Under the pieces are notes generated by a model. It made no database searches. It was given only the letters and a program-made list of their open reading frames with translations, and had not been told where the DNA came from. From Chara braunii (taxonomy: Eukaryota > Streptophyta > Charophyceae > Charales > Characeae): 43,188 nt of DNA. Below, one piece after another: positions 31,861 to 43,117 of the stretch. Location of the stretch: positions 2,290,369-2,333,556 of the forward strand of contig BFEA01000159.1 of NCBI GenBank assembly GCA_003427395.1, read 5' to 3'. How positions within the stretch are numbered: position 1 is the first letter of the stretch; every line of letters starts with the position of its first letter. A program made the position numbers and the translations under genes.

Positions 31861-32021
31861 CTGTACAACAGGCGAAGGAGACAACAGGCACACATTGGGG
31901 TAAGCAAAACAGGTGATAATCCAGCAAACTTAGACCAGACCACACTCACACAGCATACATCCTACCTAGCCTACACACCCTGCTACTTCTATTCTAAAGG
32001 CAGTCAGGTCGTCCCTCTTAC
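31861..32021 (-). promoter_or_regulatory. Possible intron between integrase and third frame
   Basis: On the minus strand, a strong donor GAAGAG|GTAAGAG lies at 32021, at the end of the integrase C-terminal domain. A pyrimidine-rich stretch ending TGTTGTACAG gives an acceptor at 31861, 23 bp before the ATG of the gag-like frame. Joining the two exons puts a stop two codons on, so it would not fuse the proteins. The acceptor could instead serve an mRNA for the third frame. Confidence 0.35.
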
Positions 32022-32387
32022 CTCTTCTCTCGCCACGAATTTCTTCAGTCGCGTTCCAGATACCCAATCCTTCCACTCAGTCTCATTTAGCTCCTCAATC
32101 TGATACGCTCCGAAGTCTCCGACCCGTACGATCCGGTAGGGACCTAACCACCTCTTATCGAGCTTCCTGGACCATTGCTTCTCCAGTGATGAATCGTAGA
32201 GAAGTACGACATCTCCAACTGCCAAGGGTATTTTCCTCACCCGCGCAGATTAATCCCATCGAGCCTTATCGTCCATACGACTTCTCGCCACCTGGTGAGA
32301 AGCCTCCTGGATCCTTTTTTCTATCGCTCCTATCTGCCGCGCCCAAATATCGAGCAATTCTTCAAATGACAGGTTAACTTCCAGATC
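32004..32387 (-). pseudogene. pol: Integrase C-terminal domain (GPY type)
   Basis: Continues the integrase core frame past a TAG at 32388-32390. A second stop, TAA at 32250-32252, precedes KIPLAVGDVVLLYDSS and then KRWLGPYRIVRV, the GPY/F module that marks the C-terminal integrase domain of many Ty3/gypsy elements. The domain binds DNA or chromatin and helps choose the target. I see no chromodomain after it. It ends at a TGA at 32004-32006. With two stops it is broken here, though the residues are well kept. Confidence 0.8.
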
Positions 32388-32948
32388 CTAGCGCCTCCAT
32401 GTCTTAAGAAAGCTCTCGATAGGGAAGGTGACGTGCCTTCCATACCACAGTGTCGCCGGTGCGTACTTGGTGGATCTTTTTATTGTAATATTCTCAACAA
32501 AGAACGCCGCCCTTAGGTATCTTGGCCATTGATTAGGCCTACCTTCGGTCCACTTAGCCAGGAGACTCGTAATGGTACTATGTCCTCTCTCTACAGGAGC
32601 ATTTGCCTGGGGGTGCGCGGCCGTGGTGTAGTTGGCCGCTACACCATACCTTGATAACAATTCATGCACCTCCTGGTAGGTAAACTCCGATCCCCTGTCC
32701 ATTACGAATTCCCTGACGAAAGGGTAACGCAGGTAATATTCCTCGATGCAGCTCACTAAGGCTAACCCGGTCTTGGTGCGAATAACACGCCCGTCTGCGA
32801 ACCCAGACAGGTTATCGCGCGCATTGAAGATATAGTTATAGCCCTGATCCCCAAGTGGCATAAAAAGCAGATCGAGATGCACTACGGCCCCCACCTTTCG
32901 CTCTAACCTTGGATGCAGCGGCTCTCCTTGCCTTAAACGGGATCTCTC
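32388..32948 (-). pseudogene. pol: Integrase catalytic core (DD35E)
   Basis: The core domain of retrotransposon integrase, which joins element cDNA to the host chromosome. All three acidic residues are present: Asp in VVHLDLLFMP, Asp in FVMDRGSEF, and Glu in NAPVERGHS, with exactly 35 residues between the last two. AAHPQANAPVERGH fits the HPQ-(N)-G-ERxH region. It is in the same frame as the zinc-binding part before it, parted by a TAG at 32949-32951, and ends at a TAG at 32388-32390. The stop-free core begins within sequence that already reads as integrase, so there is no true start here. Confidence 0.85.
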
Positions 32949-33830
32949 CTAGCAGGGCACGCAGGATCGACATAATTTTCCGACCATATCCATCATTCCA
33001 TCCCAGTAGTACAACTCACTTATCTTGGAATACGTGGCTTGTACTCCTCGATGCCCTCCTGCAATGCCATCGTGAAGTGCTGCTACGACGTCGATCTGAC
33101 GATTCCTACCGCAGACGACCCTCCTGGGATTCCCCACTTCTCTTCTCACGAAAAGGTGGCCGTCTCGCACTAAGTAGCGCTGCAGCATCCTCTGAGCCAT
33201 ATCGCTTGCATCCCTTAGCCGCATTTCACATGACAGAAGAAGCCCCAGTTCTAGGTAGATCTCGTCGTACTCCTCTGCACGAAAAGCCTCCTTAAACTCC
33301 CCCTCCTCGAACTCGTCGTCCTGGCTCTCGGGCACTTCGTCCACATTTCCTGTCGAGTTCAGTGAGCCTGACTGGTCGAGGCCTTTGTGCAATAACATGT
33401 TGACGAGGAGATACATTCCCCCCATCAGGTCCTCATGCCGTTCTACCTGGCCAGGTCCTTCCTCAATCGTTCTCATGTCCTCCACTAGGCTATGCGAGCT
33501 GGTCAGCGCTAGCTCCATCATCCACTGAACATCCTTACCGCCCCAGGGATCTTCTTCCTCAAAGGGCTTAAGGACTAGCTCATTCCTCCTTTCATACCCC
33601 TTCGGTGCTTGCCAGATAGGATAGCCTACACAGCTGCGCACTCGTGGCGACCACTTGTTGATATGAAGACGAACATCTTCTTCCTGATCCAGAAATCCAT
33701 CAACTGGGGGCGTATTCTCCACCGCCTCCCCTTCCTGTTGATCCCAGTTGATCCGACTCAGCCCGTCCGCCCGGTTCTTACTACTAGGAATCCGTTCCAA
33801 TTCGAAATTGAACATCCAGATGTACGTCAG
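32949..33830 (-). pseudogene. pol: RNase H tail, linker, and integrase HHCC finger
   Basis: It opens with MFNFELERIPSSKNRADGLSR, the typical end of the RNase H region (NxADxLSR) of Ty3-type pol. A long acidic linker of about 180 residues follows, unusual in length. Then comes the zinc-binding N-terminal domain of integrase: ALHDGIAGGHRG (His-X6-His), then LYYWDGMMDMV and CRSC. The frame matches the RNase H segment before it (TGA at 33831-33833 between) and the core after it (TAG at 32949-32951). Confidence 0.8.
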
Positions 33831-34292
33831 TCATCTGGCAACCGTCGGATCCGATGGAGCGTAATTCCTTAGAGAGTAGGCCAGGGCAGTCGGATCCACT
33901 CTCAAAATAAACCTCCTGCCGAAGATATAGTTCCGGAAGATTCGCAGACAATGGAGGACAGCAAGGGTCTCCCTCTTGAACTGAGAGTAGTTCCTCTCCG
34001 TCGTACAGAGAGTCCGACTTTCAAATCGCAAGGGTCTTTCCTTTCCTTCCATGTCTGCCTGAATTAGAACTCCCCCTAAGGTAGTCGGTCCCACATCCCT
34101 TTCGACAATGAAGGGTCGCGTCTCTGTGGCGTCATAATCTGGCGCTCCTAACACCGACCCTCCTTCTCGAAATTCCTCCTTCATTTTTGCCACCACCTCG
34201 TCTTGTTCCTCACCCCATACCCATTCCTGATCCTGACAGACTAACTTTCTCAGGTGTTCAGTCTTAGCGGCAAAGTTCTTGACGAAGGCGCT
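33831..34292 (-). pseudogene. pol: RNase H domain of pol
   Basis: Matches the RNase H-like domain next to RT in Ty3/gypsy elements, which removes the RNA strand after copying. Visible residues: Asp in FIVERDVGPTTLGGVL, Glu in YSQFKRETLAVLHCL and Asp in FILRVDPTALAYSL. A TAG at 34293-34295 precedes it and a TGA at 33831-33833 follows it, both in frame with what lies on the far side. The linker before it (FAAKTEHLRKLVCQDQEWVW) is the usual RT-RNase H connection. Confidence 0.8.
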
Positions 34293-35467
34293 CTAAAATC
34301 CACACGTACCAAGGAAGCTCCTGACATCAGTTATTGAGTGGAACGGAACTGGCCACTCAGTAATCTTGTCCGTCTTCTTCACATCCGGCCTTCGGCCCTT
34401 CTCATTGCAAACCATCCCCAAGATAGTCGCTTCCCTCATGCAGTGTTTGGATTTGGCCCCGCTTGCCGTGAGGTTATGCTCTTCGAGCAGGCTCAGGACC
34501 TTTTCGAGGTCNCCCCGCTTGCCGTGAGGTTATGCTCTTCGAGCAGGCTCAGGACCTTTTCGAGGTCCTGGATGTGTTTCCAGACAAAGCGCCTTACCCC
34601 CTGTGAAACTTCGTCGCTCTCTTTCATCGTCGGCCCCTTCACTACCAAATCGTCAATATATGGCTGTGTGATATGGGGGCTAACTGACTGCATGGCCCGA
34701 ATCATGGCCCGTTGGACCATTGCTACTGCGTTGGTCCACCCTTGTGGGGCCACGTTCATGTGGATTAATCCTCGCGGCGTGTGCATAGCCGTCACCGGCT
34801 TATCCGGCGGGTAGACAGGGAACTGATCGTATCCTGAGTAAAAGTCTATAAGCGAAATTATAGGCCTTCCAGCACAGGATTCCGATAGCGCGTCTGCATT
34901 TGGCAGTTCTCCAGCATCTCGCACGGTTACTGCATTCAGTCTTTGCAAATCCTGCACCCACCGCAGCGTCCCGTTAGGCTTAATAAAGCAGAACCATGGG
35001 GACGCATACGATCCACTTGAATAGTCGGCGACGTGAGTACATATCTTGCCGTGGAGGTAGTCCCCCACCTTCCTTTCCTCGTCAGGATTGGGATATCGCG
35101 CCCCTCTCATGTTCCAAGGCTCGTGTGGCACGGTGTGGATGCGGATCATAGGTATCTTGTCCACATCCAGCCTGCCACGCTCCTCGTCACTAAACGCATA
35201 GGCGCGATGCTTCCTCTTCATTAATTCCACCATCAACGTTCGCTCCTGAGGCAGCAGGAAATCAGACTCCCCTATGATCAACTCCTTCTCGTTCCCTTCG
35301 TTGATACGACATGGCCCGGCTAAGGCACTTTCCCTCATTCGTCGTATCAACCCTCGTTCCCTCTCGTAATATGCTTCCTCGTCCTCTGTAACGAGGACGG
35401 GTACCGGGCGGCACTTCTTGTCTACCGTCTTGTACCGCCTTTGGGAACCCTGCTTGAGTCGTCCTCT
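34293..35467 (-). pseudogene. pol: Reverse transcriptase domain of pol
   Basis: Copies element RNA into DNA. Motifs in order: a palm and fingers region with RWVQDLQRLNAVTVRD (the LRxxxDxRxLN-like block), PIISLIDFYSGYDQFPV (first catalytic Asp, block A), FCFIKPNG upstream, PRGLIHMNVAPQGWTNA (PFGLxNAPxxFQ-like block), and YIDDLVVKG (34649-34660; YxDD active site with two Asp). The frame is -1 to the protease frame and begins at the T-TTT-TTA heptamer at 35467-35473. It is broken by a 55-bp duplication joined by an N (34457-34567), whose net 56 bp shifts the frame; without it RT and RNase H share one frame. A TAG lies at 34293-34295. Confidence 0.85.
34457..34567. repeat. 55-bp direct duplication joined by one N
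   Basis: 34457-34511 and 34513-34567 are identical and parted by a single N at 34512. The extra 56 bp accounts exactly for the frame difference between RT and RNase H. An overlap left unjoined at a closed gap is the likely cause. Confidence 0.9.
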
Positions 35468-35473
35468 AAAAAA
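35467..35473 (-). promoter_or_regulatory. Candidate -1 frameshift heptamer T-TTT-TTA
   Basis: In the protease frame the codons read CCT-TTT-TTA, giving the U-UUU-UUA slippery heptamer in the correct phase. A -1 slip here enters the RT frame exactly. Downstream, GGCGGTAC can pair with GTGCCGCC (8 bp with one G-U) 27 nt after the heptamer, and GAGGACG directly after it can pair with CGTCCTC. A loss of one T from a T7 run would leave the same trace. Confidence 0.45.
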
Positions 35474-36780
35474 GGCCGACTCACGGATTGTGTTTGCGCT
35501 GATGCGGGGTTCCCTCCGCTGCCTGGGAGCCGATATACCAACTCCAACCTTCCTGCCTCCGGGCATTTCACAACTTGCTCCCTCAAGGCCTGGATGGCAT
35601 CCGGATCTGTCATCTGATGCGCGGCCACCAGGTCCATGGCCTTCCCAACATCTGACAGGCTGAGGGAAAATGCTTCCACCCTCTCTCCTGCTTCGGGTTC
35701 TGCCCAGAGCCTCCTGCGCTCCCCTTCCGATTCCTCGATTGTGAATGATCCTGGATTGGGCCGGTTCCTNATACTCCTTCGCCCGGTGTTCCTGCAAGTA
35801 ATTATTTCATAATTCCCGCAGGCAGGATCACATAAGAGGAGGATCAACGTCCCATCATGTTTGTTGAACATCACAGTCTCTGTCCTGCTTAGGAATGACC
35901 TCCCCAGGAGGATTCCATGGTCCACGTCAGGCATTATGAAGAAGCATGCCCTGGTTTTCACCTTTCCAACCTCGACGAGCACATTCGAGGCTGTCCCACA
36001 AAACACGGCCTTACAGCTGGCTCCATGCAGAATACCGCAGTTAGAACGGTCTATATCCAGCCCGAATCTGATCGCGTCCGCCTCCCGAATAATGTTCATC
36101 TCTGCCCCGGTGTCCACCATTGCTGCGCACTTGGAACCCTTCACCATCAAATCCACTGTACCGCAGGCTACGCACTTCCAGTCCATCTTCGTACCTGACT
36201 CTGCCCACTCTGCCTCCTTGGGCAGGATCGTACCCAGAGGAACATTGGGCACCAGGCGCCGTGATAATCTCCCCTTCAGTTCAGCGCGATGTCGCGGGGC
36301 TGACGCTAGGATTTCCTTCAGGGTCATGAGGTCATTATGCCCTTCCAGCAACCGGTCAATCACCTTCTCTACATCAAATCCCTCTTCCAACCGGACCGCG
36401 TATTTTTTCTTTTTGGGCGGTCCGTCATGTATGACCGGTTCGGCCTCTCCCCTGGTTCCCTTTTTCCTTGCCCGCTGCTCCGCTCTCTGATCCTCTTCTC
36501 TGCGCAGCCTCTTGTCCTCTTCCTCTTCATCATCGTCGTCCTCTACTTCCACAGCCTCTTTCCTTCTCTCTGGCTCGGGTTCCCTCCTTGGAGGCTCTTG
36601 GCTGACACTGACCTTGGCTTGATTCCTCGTTCGCGCTGCCTGTGCCAGCCGGGCCTGCGGAGTGAGGGGTCTCCCCCTTATTCCTGATTGTGGGCATGAC
36701 CCTACCACATTTACTCCGGGTCGCCCAGGCACTGACTCCGGGCCGGAGTCATAGAGGAATACTGAGGGGATGTTAGACCT
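35468..36780 (-). pseudogene. pol: Retropepsin-like protease frame
   Basis: An aspartic protease that would cut the polyprotein. The catalytic motif is AAMVDTGAEMNII (DTG near 36106-36114); the C-terminal hydrophobic motif HGILLGRSFL lies about 35885-35915. Before it come a basic/acidic linker and KKKKYAVRLEEGFDVEKVI with a helical stretch. A CVACG pair lies just before the DTG. It is in the same frame as the gag part upstream, parted only by a TGA at 36781-36783, and continues to the heptamer at 35467-35473, after which its own frame ends at 35422. One N falls at about 35770. Confidence 0.8.
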
Positions 36781-37827
36781 TCATCCCTTCACTTCCTCAC
36801 AGAGGCCCACCAACTTTTGTTGGTACCTCCCCATCTTATCCAGCAAGTCCTCCATCTTCTCAAATAAGACGAACAAAGGCTCCGTTCTTTCCTCCTCATC
36901 CTCATCATCTGACTCGATGATTATGGCCTCTTCCGTCTCACTTCCTCCTCGTAGCCCTTCAGTCACTTCCTCATCGCTTCCTACTTCTTCCACCCCAATC
37001 GGTGGTTCCTCCTTTTCCTGCCATAGCCTGAACATGGCAGGGGGTGGCGGCCCAGCTGCCGCCCTTCGTTGGGCTTCAGCCCTCACTCCTCCAAGCCTTC
37101 GGTCAATGNCCTCCCCAAACTGATCGTAGATATTCCCATCTATAGTGGAGGAAATCAGTCTGCTTCTCTCGTCTTCCCGTCTTATATTACAGAACCTTAT
37201 AGTGTCGCCTTGCTGGTCACAATGTTGACAGATGGCCGTCCTCCAGTCAAAACGGGGTCTTCCATGCCCCCGACTTCCCTGATCCCCCTGGCCTTGATAC
37301 CCCTGGCCTTGATACCCCTGGCCTTGGTACCCCTGGCCTTGACTCCCTTGGCCTTGGTACCCCTGGCCTTGACTCCCTTGGCCTCGGTACCCCTGGCTTT
37401 GGCCATTGCATTGCCTTCCTCTTCCGCCGCCATTCCTGCCTCGCCGCCTTCCTCCACCCTTCCCTCCGTTGCCTTGATTGCCCTGCCCCTGGTTCCCACC
37501 TCCTACAACACTGCCCTTTGAACTGGGATCAGGTGACAGTGGCGGAGCCACAAGTTGGGCCTGGGCCGCGGGGTACATGGGTGGTGGCATACTCGTTTGC
37601 GGTCCGGCTACTGGCGGCAGGCTTCCCCATGGCACAATTGCATTGATCACCGGCCAGGGCCACTGTCCGTAGGAGGGCGCCCCACCTTGCGAGAGGCCCG
37701 TACTAGATGATGGAGCCGCCACATTTAGTCTCTGGCATCTTGACAGCCTCTTCTTTTTAAGTTCCCTGGCAAAAGAAAACAAGCACATCCCCTTATTCAA
37801 CATTATACCTTGACCGGTATATTCCAT
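36781..37827 (-). pseudogene. gag: Gag C-terminal part with altered zinc knuckle
   Basis: An ATG at 37825-37827 opens a 348-codon frame after an in-frame TAG. It has a Pro-rich start, a Gly/Arg-rich box (GGKGGGRRRGRNGGGRGR), and about ten YQGQG/SQGQG repeats that likely bind RNA. Then comes a knuckle at residues 200-213 in which the spacing C-X2-C-X4-?-X4-C is kept but Asp208 (codon 37204-37206) stands where His is expected. An acidic C-terminus with a helical tail follows. A capsid domain is absent, so the 5' part is missing or in another exon: TTTTCTTTTGCCAG before GGAACTTAAAAAG near 37765-37785 looks like a splice acceptor. N at 37109. Confidence 0.7.
37230..37420 (-). repeat. 15-bp minisatellite in gag (YQGQG repeats)
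   Basis: Plus-strand repeats of CCTTGATACCCCTGG / CCTTGGTACCCCTGG encode Gln-Gly-rich repeats on the minus strand. Confidence 0.85.
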
Positions 37828-38058
37828 CCGTCCTACCTAACCCTTAATACTTACTTTACCCAAATGTTAACACGATCGTCCCTCATACTTCCTCTACTTG
37901 GGTAGGTAAATTTCCTCACCTACACTTAGTCGTTCATATATTCCTTCATTACCTTCTCATCACTCCTTTATGCCTTTTCTTATTCACTTCTCATACCTGG
38001 ATGTCGTTCCACCAGGGACAACGGTAGGTTTTCCGTTATCCCCGGCAACGGCACCGTC
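37828..38058 (-). other. Leader or lost 5' end of the gag-pol element
   Basis: No coding recognised. The minus strand has GTAAGTATTAAGG just upstream of gag. No clear primer binding site: a TGGTGGAACGACATCC phrase near 38005 does not match a tRNA end I can name. The element stops at the left end of copy C. Confidence 0.4.
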
Positions 38059-38301
38059 TATCGGTCGCATCGGTACGGCACCGCACAGGGGCAGCGCGGG
38101 ACCCTCCCGGCCGCGTCACTCAGGAGTTGGTTTTAAANCCCTTCGTCACAATACACTTTGATCTTCCACAAGCCGCTCCGGCCGAGTGTGTCAGCCATAC
38201 CTCTCGCGAGCCCCTACGACAGGATAGGGCCTACGTGAGGCACGACTTACCTACACCTTACGGGAATTGTCACCTCCCTTCGGTGGGCGTATCCCCGCCG
38301 A

Positions 38302-38600
38302 GCTACCAGCCCACAGTACGAAAGTTNATCAGTTGCAATCGTAGAGGTGGACCAGCCGAGGGTGTTTCTCGTTCGATGAAGCATAGGGGNTACGCGCGGT
38401 AATATGCCTCTATCGAACCCGCACGTGAATCGGCATCTTGGGGGGCCTGAGATCCCAATCACGACCCGTCGTCGGTCGACTAGGACGAATCCCACACACC
38501 ACGCGCACTNCACTTTACGAATACACATGCACACAAAACAACACATATACGAAACGACACAACACAAACAACGCGACAACGCTCCTAGCGCCTTGGTAGC
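38302..38600. mobile_element. ~300-bp insertion in copy C
   Basis: Same as 20376-20674 in copy B, with GCTACCA/TGGTAGC ends and the same N positions. Confidence 0.45.
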
Positions 38601-38654
38601 CAACCCATAACTTTCCAATGCGGAAATCGAATAGGCGTCGCGCGCGAGACTAGG

Positions 38655-38661
38655 TATAAAA
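38655..38661 (+). promoter_or_regulatory. TATA box, copy C
   Basis: TATAAAA in the same context as copies A and B. Confidence 0.55.
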
Positions 38662-39859
38662 CCGCGCGGACGCAGGGCTATCGCATATCAACTCGCAAAT
38701 GCGATTGTACGCAAGAAGTCGCAATGATGGCGTACTATGTAGTGCCCATAATCAAGCGGTCTCTCGTGAAATCGAGTACCGCTTATGACACTCGAGTGTC
38801 TAACTTGAAGTGTCGTGAGGGCCTAACCCTTCATGACATTGCACGGCTGAAGGAATAGTCGTGCAGCCGCTGCGATACCTCCGACTCTTGGCCTGAGTGT
38901 CTCGGTAGGCAAATCAAATAGGCTCTGCGCGAGGGAAAACCCCTCCCCTGCAGAGCCTAGGGCTTGGGGTGTCCTGAACGAGAACCTCGAATCCCGGCCC
39001 ACGACCAAACGTCCGACTAAGAAAAATCATCAAAAAGCAGGAGCAAAAGTAAAAATAGGGGTCTCCCCTAAGTTCCTCAGTCCCAGATCTGAGTGGGGCT
39101 TTAATATGGGGACTCTTCAANCCATGGAAACATTCATCCCAAGTATACCCATGTATACGTATATAAGGGTTAAGTATGTGGCGATCACTTTTCACGGTCT
39201 CACTGGGGTTTCTCACAATAATATGTATATGTGTGATCGCAGGCAACCAAATCCAGAATCTGACTCANAGCACATACCTGCAGTCACATCAACGAACCAA
39301 ATCAACAACCCACACATTACACGGAGTCAACCCCAACCACCTTCGACACTCATACCCCTCGCTTTAGCCATACAAGCCCGAAAACCTCCTGTCCAACCAA
39401 CCTTAATTAAATACTCAGTACCTTTGTTAAATGGTCATTCAATAAAAGTCCGGGTGAAAACCTTAATAAAACAACGAAGATCACCAGGGCTAAAGCCTTT
39501 TAGGTTGAGTGTGGAGGGAGAGTTGAAATTGAGTCGTAGACCGACGAATCGGCAACCAACCTGTTATTAGTGATAACAGAAAGTGATCCTCAAAAGGATC
39601 AAACTGGATCTANCCCTGAGCTTGAAAAAAAAACTGTAACACACGGCAGACCAATCCCCAAGCTAANATCATAAGTGTATGGANANTACAATTCCATAAT
39701 ACATCCTTACTCAAAATCTCCCTATAAGNTAAACTTAAGTCTACTTTTAAACCAAATGCTTAAGCTAAAGGTAGACCAACTACAGAATCTCCCCTATTCT
39801 GGGTGGATTTGCCTAAATTGTCACCTGTCAAAATATAGTATATCTCCTTTAAACTAAGA

Positions 39860-40466
39860 AAATTTCGGCNGCGCTTCCCGTAGAAAAAGTGTCTTTTCAG
39901 AATTTATATAATTCTAAATATGAAAAATATAAATAATTTCTAACTCTGGAAAATCAAATTTTGTCTAACTCCCTGAATTAGTAGAAATTTGGGTAGCATT
40001 CCCTTTACAAAGAGAGACTTCCCAGATTTATACTAAGTCAGGTTTGAACTCACAAGATAAACTTGAGTCCAATTTAGATAAGATTTAACTAACTTCTCAG
40101 TCTTGCAGAAATTTCGGCAGCTATCCCTCTAGAAAAAGTGCTATTCCAAAATTTNTACAAGACTAAGTNCAGATTTCAAAAGTAATTTTGACTTCCCAAA
40201 ATTCAATTTTGTCTAACTCCCTNAATTAGCAAAATTTTNGGCAGCACTCCCTTTAGAAAGGGAGACTTCCCAGATTTTAACTAAGCCAGATATATGGAAA
40301 AGACAGGTTGAACTCTGACAAGTCAAGTTGACTAACTTCTTGGATTTGTAGAAATTTTGGCACCGCTTCCCGTAGGAAAAATAGCTTGCCAAGATTTATA
40401 CAAAGCCAAGTATAAGAAAAAGATATCAGAAAATGCAGGAAATGACCTAAGTAAAAAAAAATTATT
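39860..40466. repeat. Five alternating ~120-bp repeats, copy C
   Basis: Identical in layout to 21934-22540. Confidence 0.75.
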
Positions 40467-40689
40467 ACAGAAAAAGCAGGAATTGACACTAACTCCTATG
40501 GCTTTAGCACGTGGCGAACAACTAAAGCAACTACCTATAGTAATGAAACTTAAACAAACTAGCCATCCCATCCAGTCACATGCAAACCAAACCACAAATG
40601 TAAGTACTCTCATCACCCCAAGTTTATTCTATATAGATAGTTCATGAATCTTCAAGTTCTTAAATCCTTATACCCATCTTACATAAGAC

Positions 40690-41374
40690 ATAGAGCAGGA
40701 CCATTCGCCATGGAAACAATGCCCAGCTAGTCTTCATGATACACACGAACAGGTTGTACAATTACTTCTTTCTTCTTTTTAGCATATGACCATTCGCCAT
40801 GGAAACAATGCCTAGTCGCCGTGAGCTGTTTAATATCCAAAAATTTAGTATTTTTCTGACTTTGTTTTCAAAAGAAAAAGCAAATATGGGAAGGGGACTG
40901 AACCATTCACAGTAGAAACAATGTTCAGCTTGCCCAAACTATTTCCATTTATACTTTGTATTTTCCTTTTTTCTTCTTAATGATATGGCTTAACGCTGGA
41001 CCATTCACAGAAGAAACAATGCCTTGCTGTCAGTTCACATGCAAATATACATAAAATACGTTCCTTTATACTTAGTTTAAATTATGTGCGTGGTTTTCAG
41101 GCTAAACCATTCACCATGGAAACAATGCTTAGCCTTGGACCAAAAATCCTCCCTCAGAATAAACAAGAATTTAAACCCCTTCAATCAGACAAACCCTCAA
41201 AGTTAACTAAGGTAGCCAGGCCATTCACAATAGAAACAATGCCTGGTTCCTTAGAAAACAATCAAATAAAGACAGCGACCAGACCATTTACAATAGAAAC
41301 AATGCCTGGTCCTTCTGAAAACAGCCAAATAAACATAGCCCTGAGCCATTCACAGTAGAAACAATGCTCAGGCT
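40690..41374. repeat. Hairpin array, copy C
   Basis: Same as 22768-23453, with two lesions. The first hairpin has one arm mismatch (AGCAGG against CCAGCT). The second lost 5 bp (TAGGC) from its left arm near 40790, so its stem is broken. Confidence 0.8.
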
Positions 41375-42830
41375 TTGGTTGACCCGGTCAAACGCATGCA
41401 GTCTACCTTCCTTCCACCTTCCCCCAATTCATCCTTANTCTGTTTTCAATCAGAACAAAGTAGAAACATAGGCTTCACTCTCACACATTCTTTCCAGTTA
41501 GTCTGATTGGTTCTGAAGAGAAAACAATAATCATAGGGACAATACATGCATACCNCAATCATANTACAGGGAGATAGGCAAACATGGGTAGTAGTAGGTT
41601 GTACGGATGGAGATNGTATACCTGATAATTCCCAGCCTCCAGAACCTCGCCTAGGTTCCGGCAGGGCTNCCGCAATCGGTGGGTGGACTCCCCACAGAGT
41701 CTTGATGCGGACCTACGGGTTGCAATCCCGCCTGCCGCCTTCCTCTCAGAACCACAAGAGTAGACTTAGAGTGAGAAGGGTAGAAGCAGAAGGTTTGAGA
41801 CTCTCATATACAAGAGGGGTGCTCTCAATCTCATTGGAGAGGGCCTTGTTATCTTTGATCGCCTGAGGGCCCCGCAATGGCAGCCAATGTATCAGCTTGG
41901 TCAACAACTTTACTCATTCAATAGCAACTCGTAGTTAAAGTTCGTGCCCAGCCTGTGGTAAACAACAATTTTCCGCGCACAGTCCGCAGGTCGCAGTAGA
42001 GAGGGGCAGAACTCAGCCTCCTCCCCTGGTGGCAACAGCCTGTGGGCAGTGCACAGCCACAGCCTGTTCATAATCACCCACAGCCATAACTATAGTCTGG
42101 GCCCGGGTGCAGTAGACAGCAACCTGCTCACTGTTAGTGGGAATACCAGCCATTCGTCCACGGCATTCAGCAGCCACGGCAGACCGTGAGGTTCACTCCA
42201 GGGGAGCAGCAAAAGAAACTGCCACAGCTTCGAGGCCTGGTATCGCCAGTTACGTAATCTGGCCAGCAAACACGCAACCCTCGGACCGGTTCGTAGTCAC
42301 TTTTCTTGGTAGGCCGCCCAGCATGCTAGTTAGCTGGCTCCTCAACGCTCTATAGTAGAACAAGAGATACGGTAGGATTTATGATCAATCAAATAGAGTC
42401 GGGCAGACGTAGGAAACCCACCGCATAGGAGCCCCAATGGTACTGGCCATAACAAGGAGCCGCCTGCCTCAACCAAGCTCCCGCCACAGCGGACTGTGTT
42501 CCGGCCATCGGGCAAAGCTACAGTCCGGGTCCAAGTATAACATTTTACAGTGTAGAATCCCACAGTAACAACGGCATACAGCTCCCCCTCAAACTCCAAG
42601 TTCTCTGCAGACTTCCGTAGCCCAAGCTTGTCATAGCAGGGCTTCCGTATGGCTTACGCAGGAATAAGCCACTGGCTTGGCACTGCAACTCGGTTTATAC
42701 TTCTGCTCAGTGCTATTCTACCCCTTCCATCGGCCTCGGGCGCTCACAGTACGGCGCTAGCTGGACCGGCCTATACTGACTGGGACTGTGTACCGCTGAC
42801 TCAACACAAGCGGACTTTACCACTTACCCG

Positions 42831-43117
42831 GTAAGTATGAAAACCAAGACATAAAGGAAGTAATATAGAAGAAACAAAAAAAGAAAAATGATGAAATAAA
42901 AGTCATGAATCTCCCGCTAAAACGTGGGCACCTACACTCATTTCAAATCATACACACACAGGGCGATAGAGAGCGGCTACTCCATCGCCGAGATGAAGGT
43001 TGCATCGATCAACAGGTAAGTATGCCCTCACGCTCGACGGTAAGTCTCCAACCTCGAGGTGGTCGTCGCACTGTCCGTATCGACTGGACTAGGCAACAGC
43101 CCGACCAACAGGTAAGT
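42831..43117 (+). promoter_or_regulatory. Four 5' splice-site-like motifs, copy C
   Basis: GTAAGT at 42831, 43016, 43040 and 43112. The last is GTAAGC in copy B, so the donor match is kept or better here. Confidence 0.4.

Noticed and set aside
31861-32021. An intron that fuses integrase to the gag-like frame
   Set aside because: Joining the exons gives a stop after one codon, so no fusion protein results.
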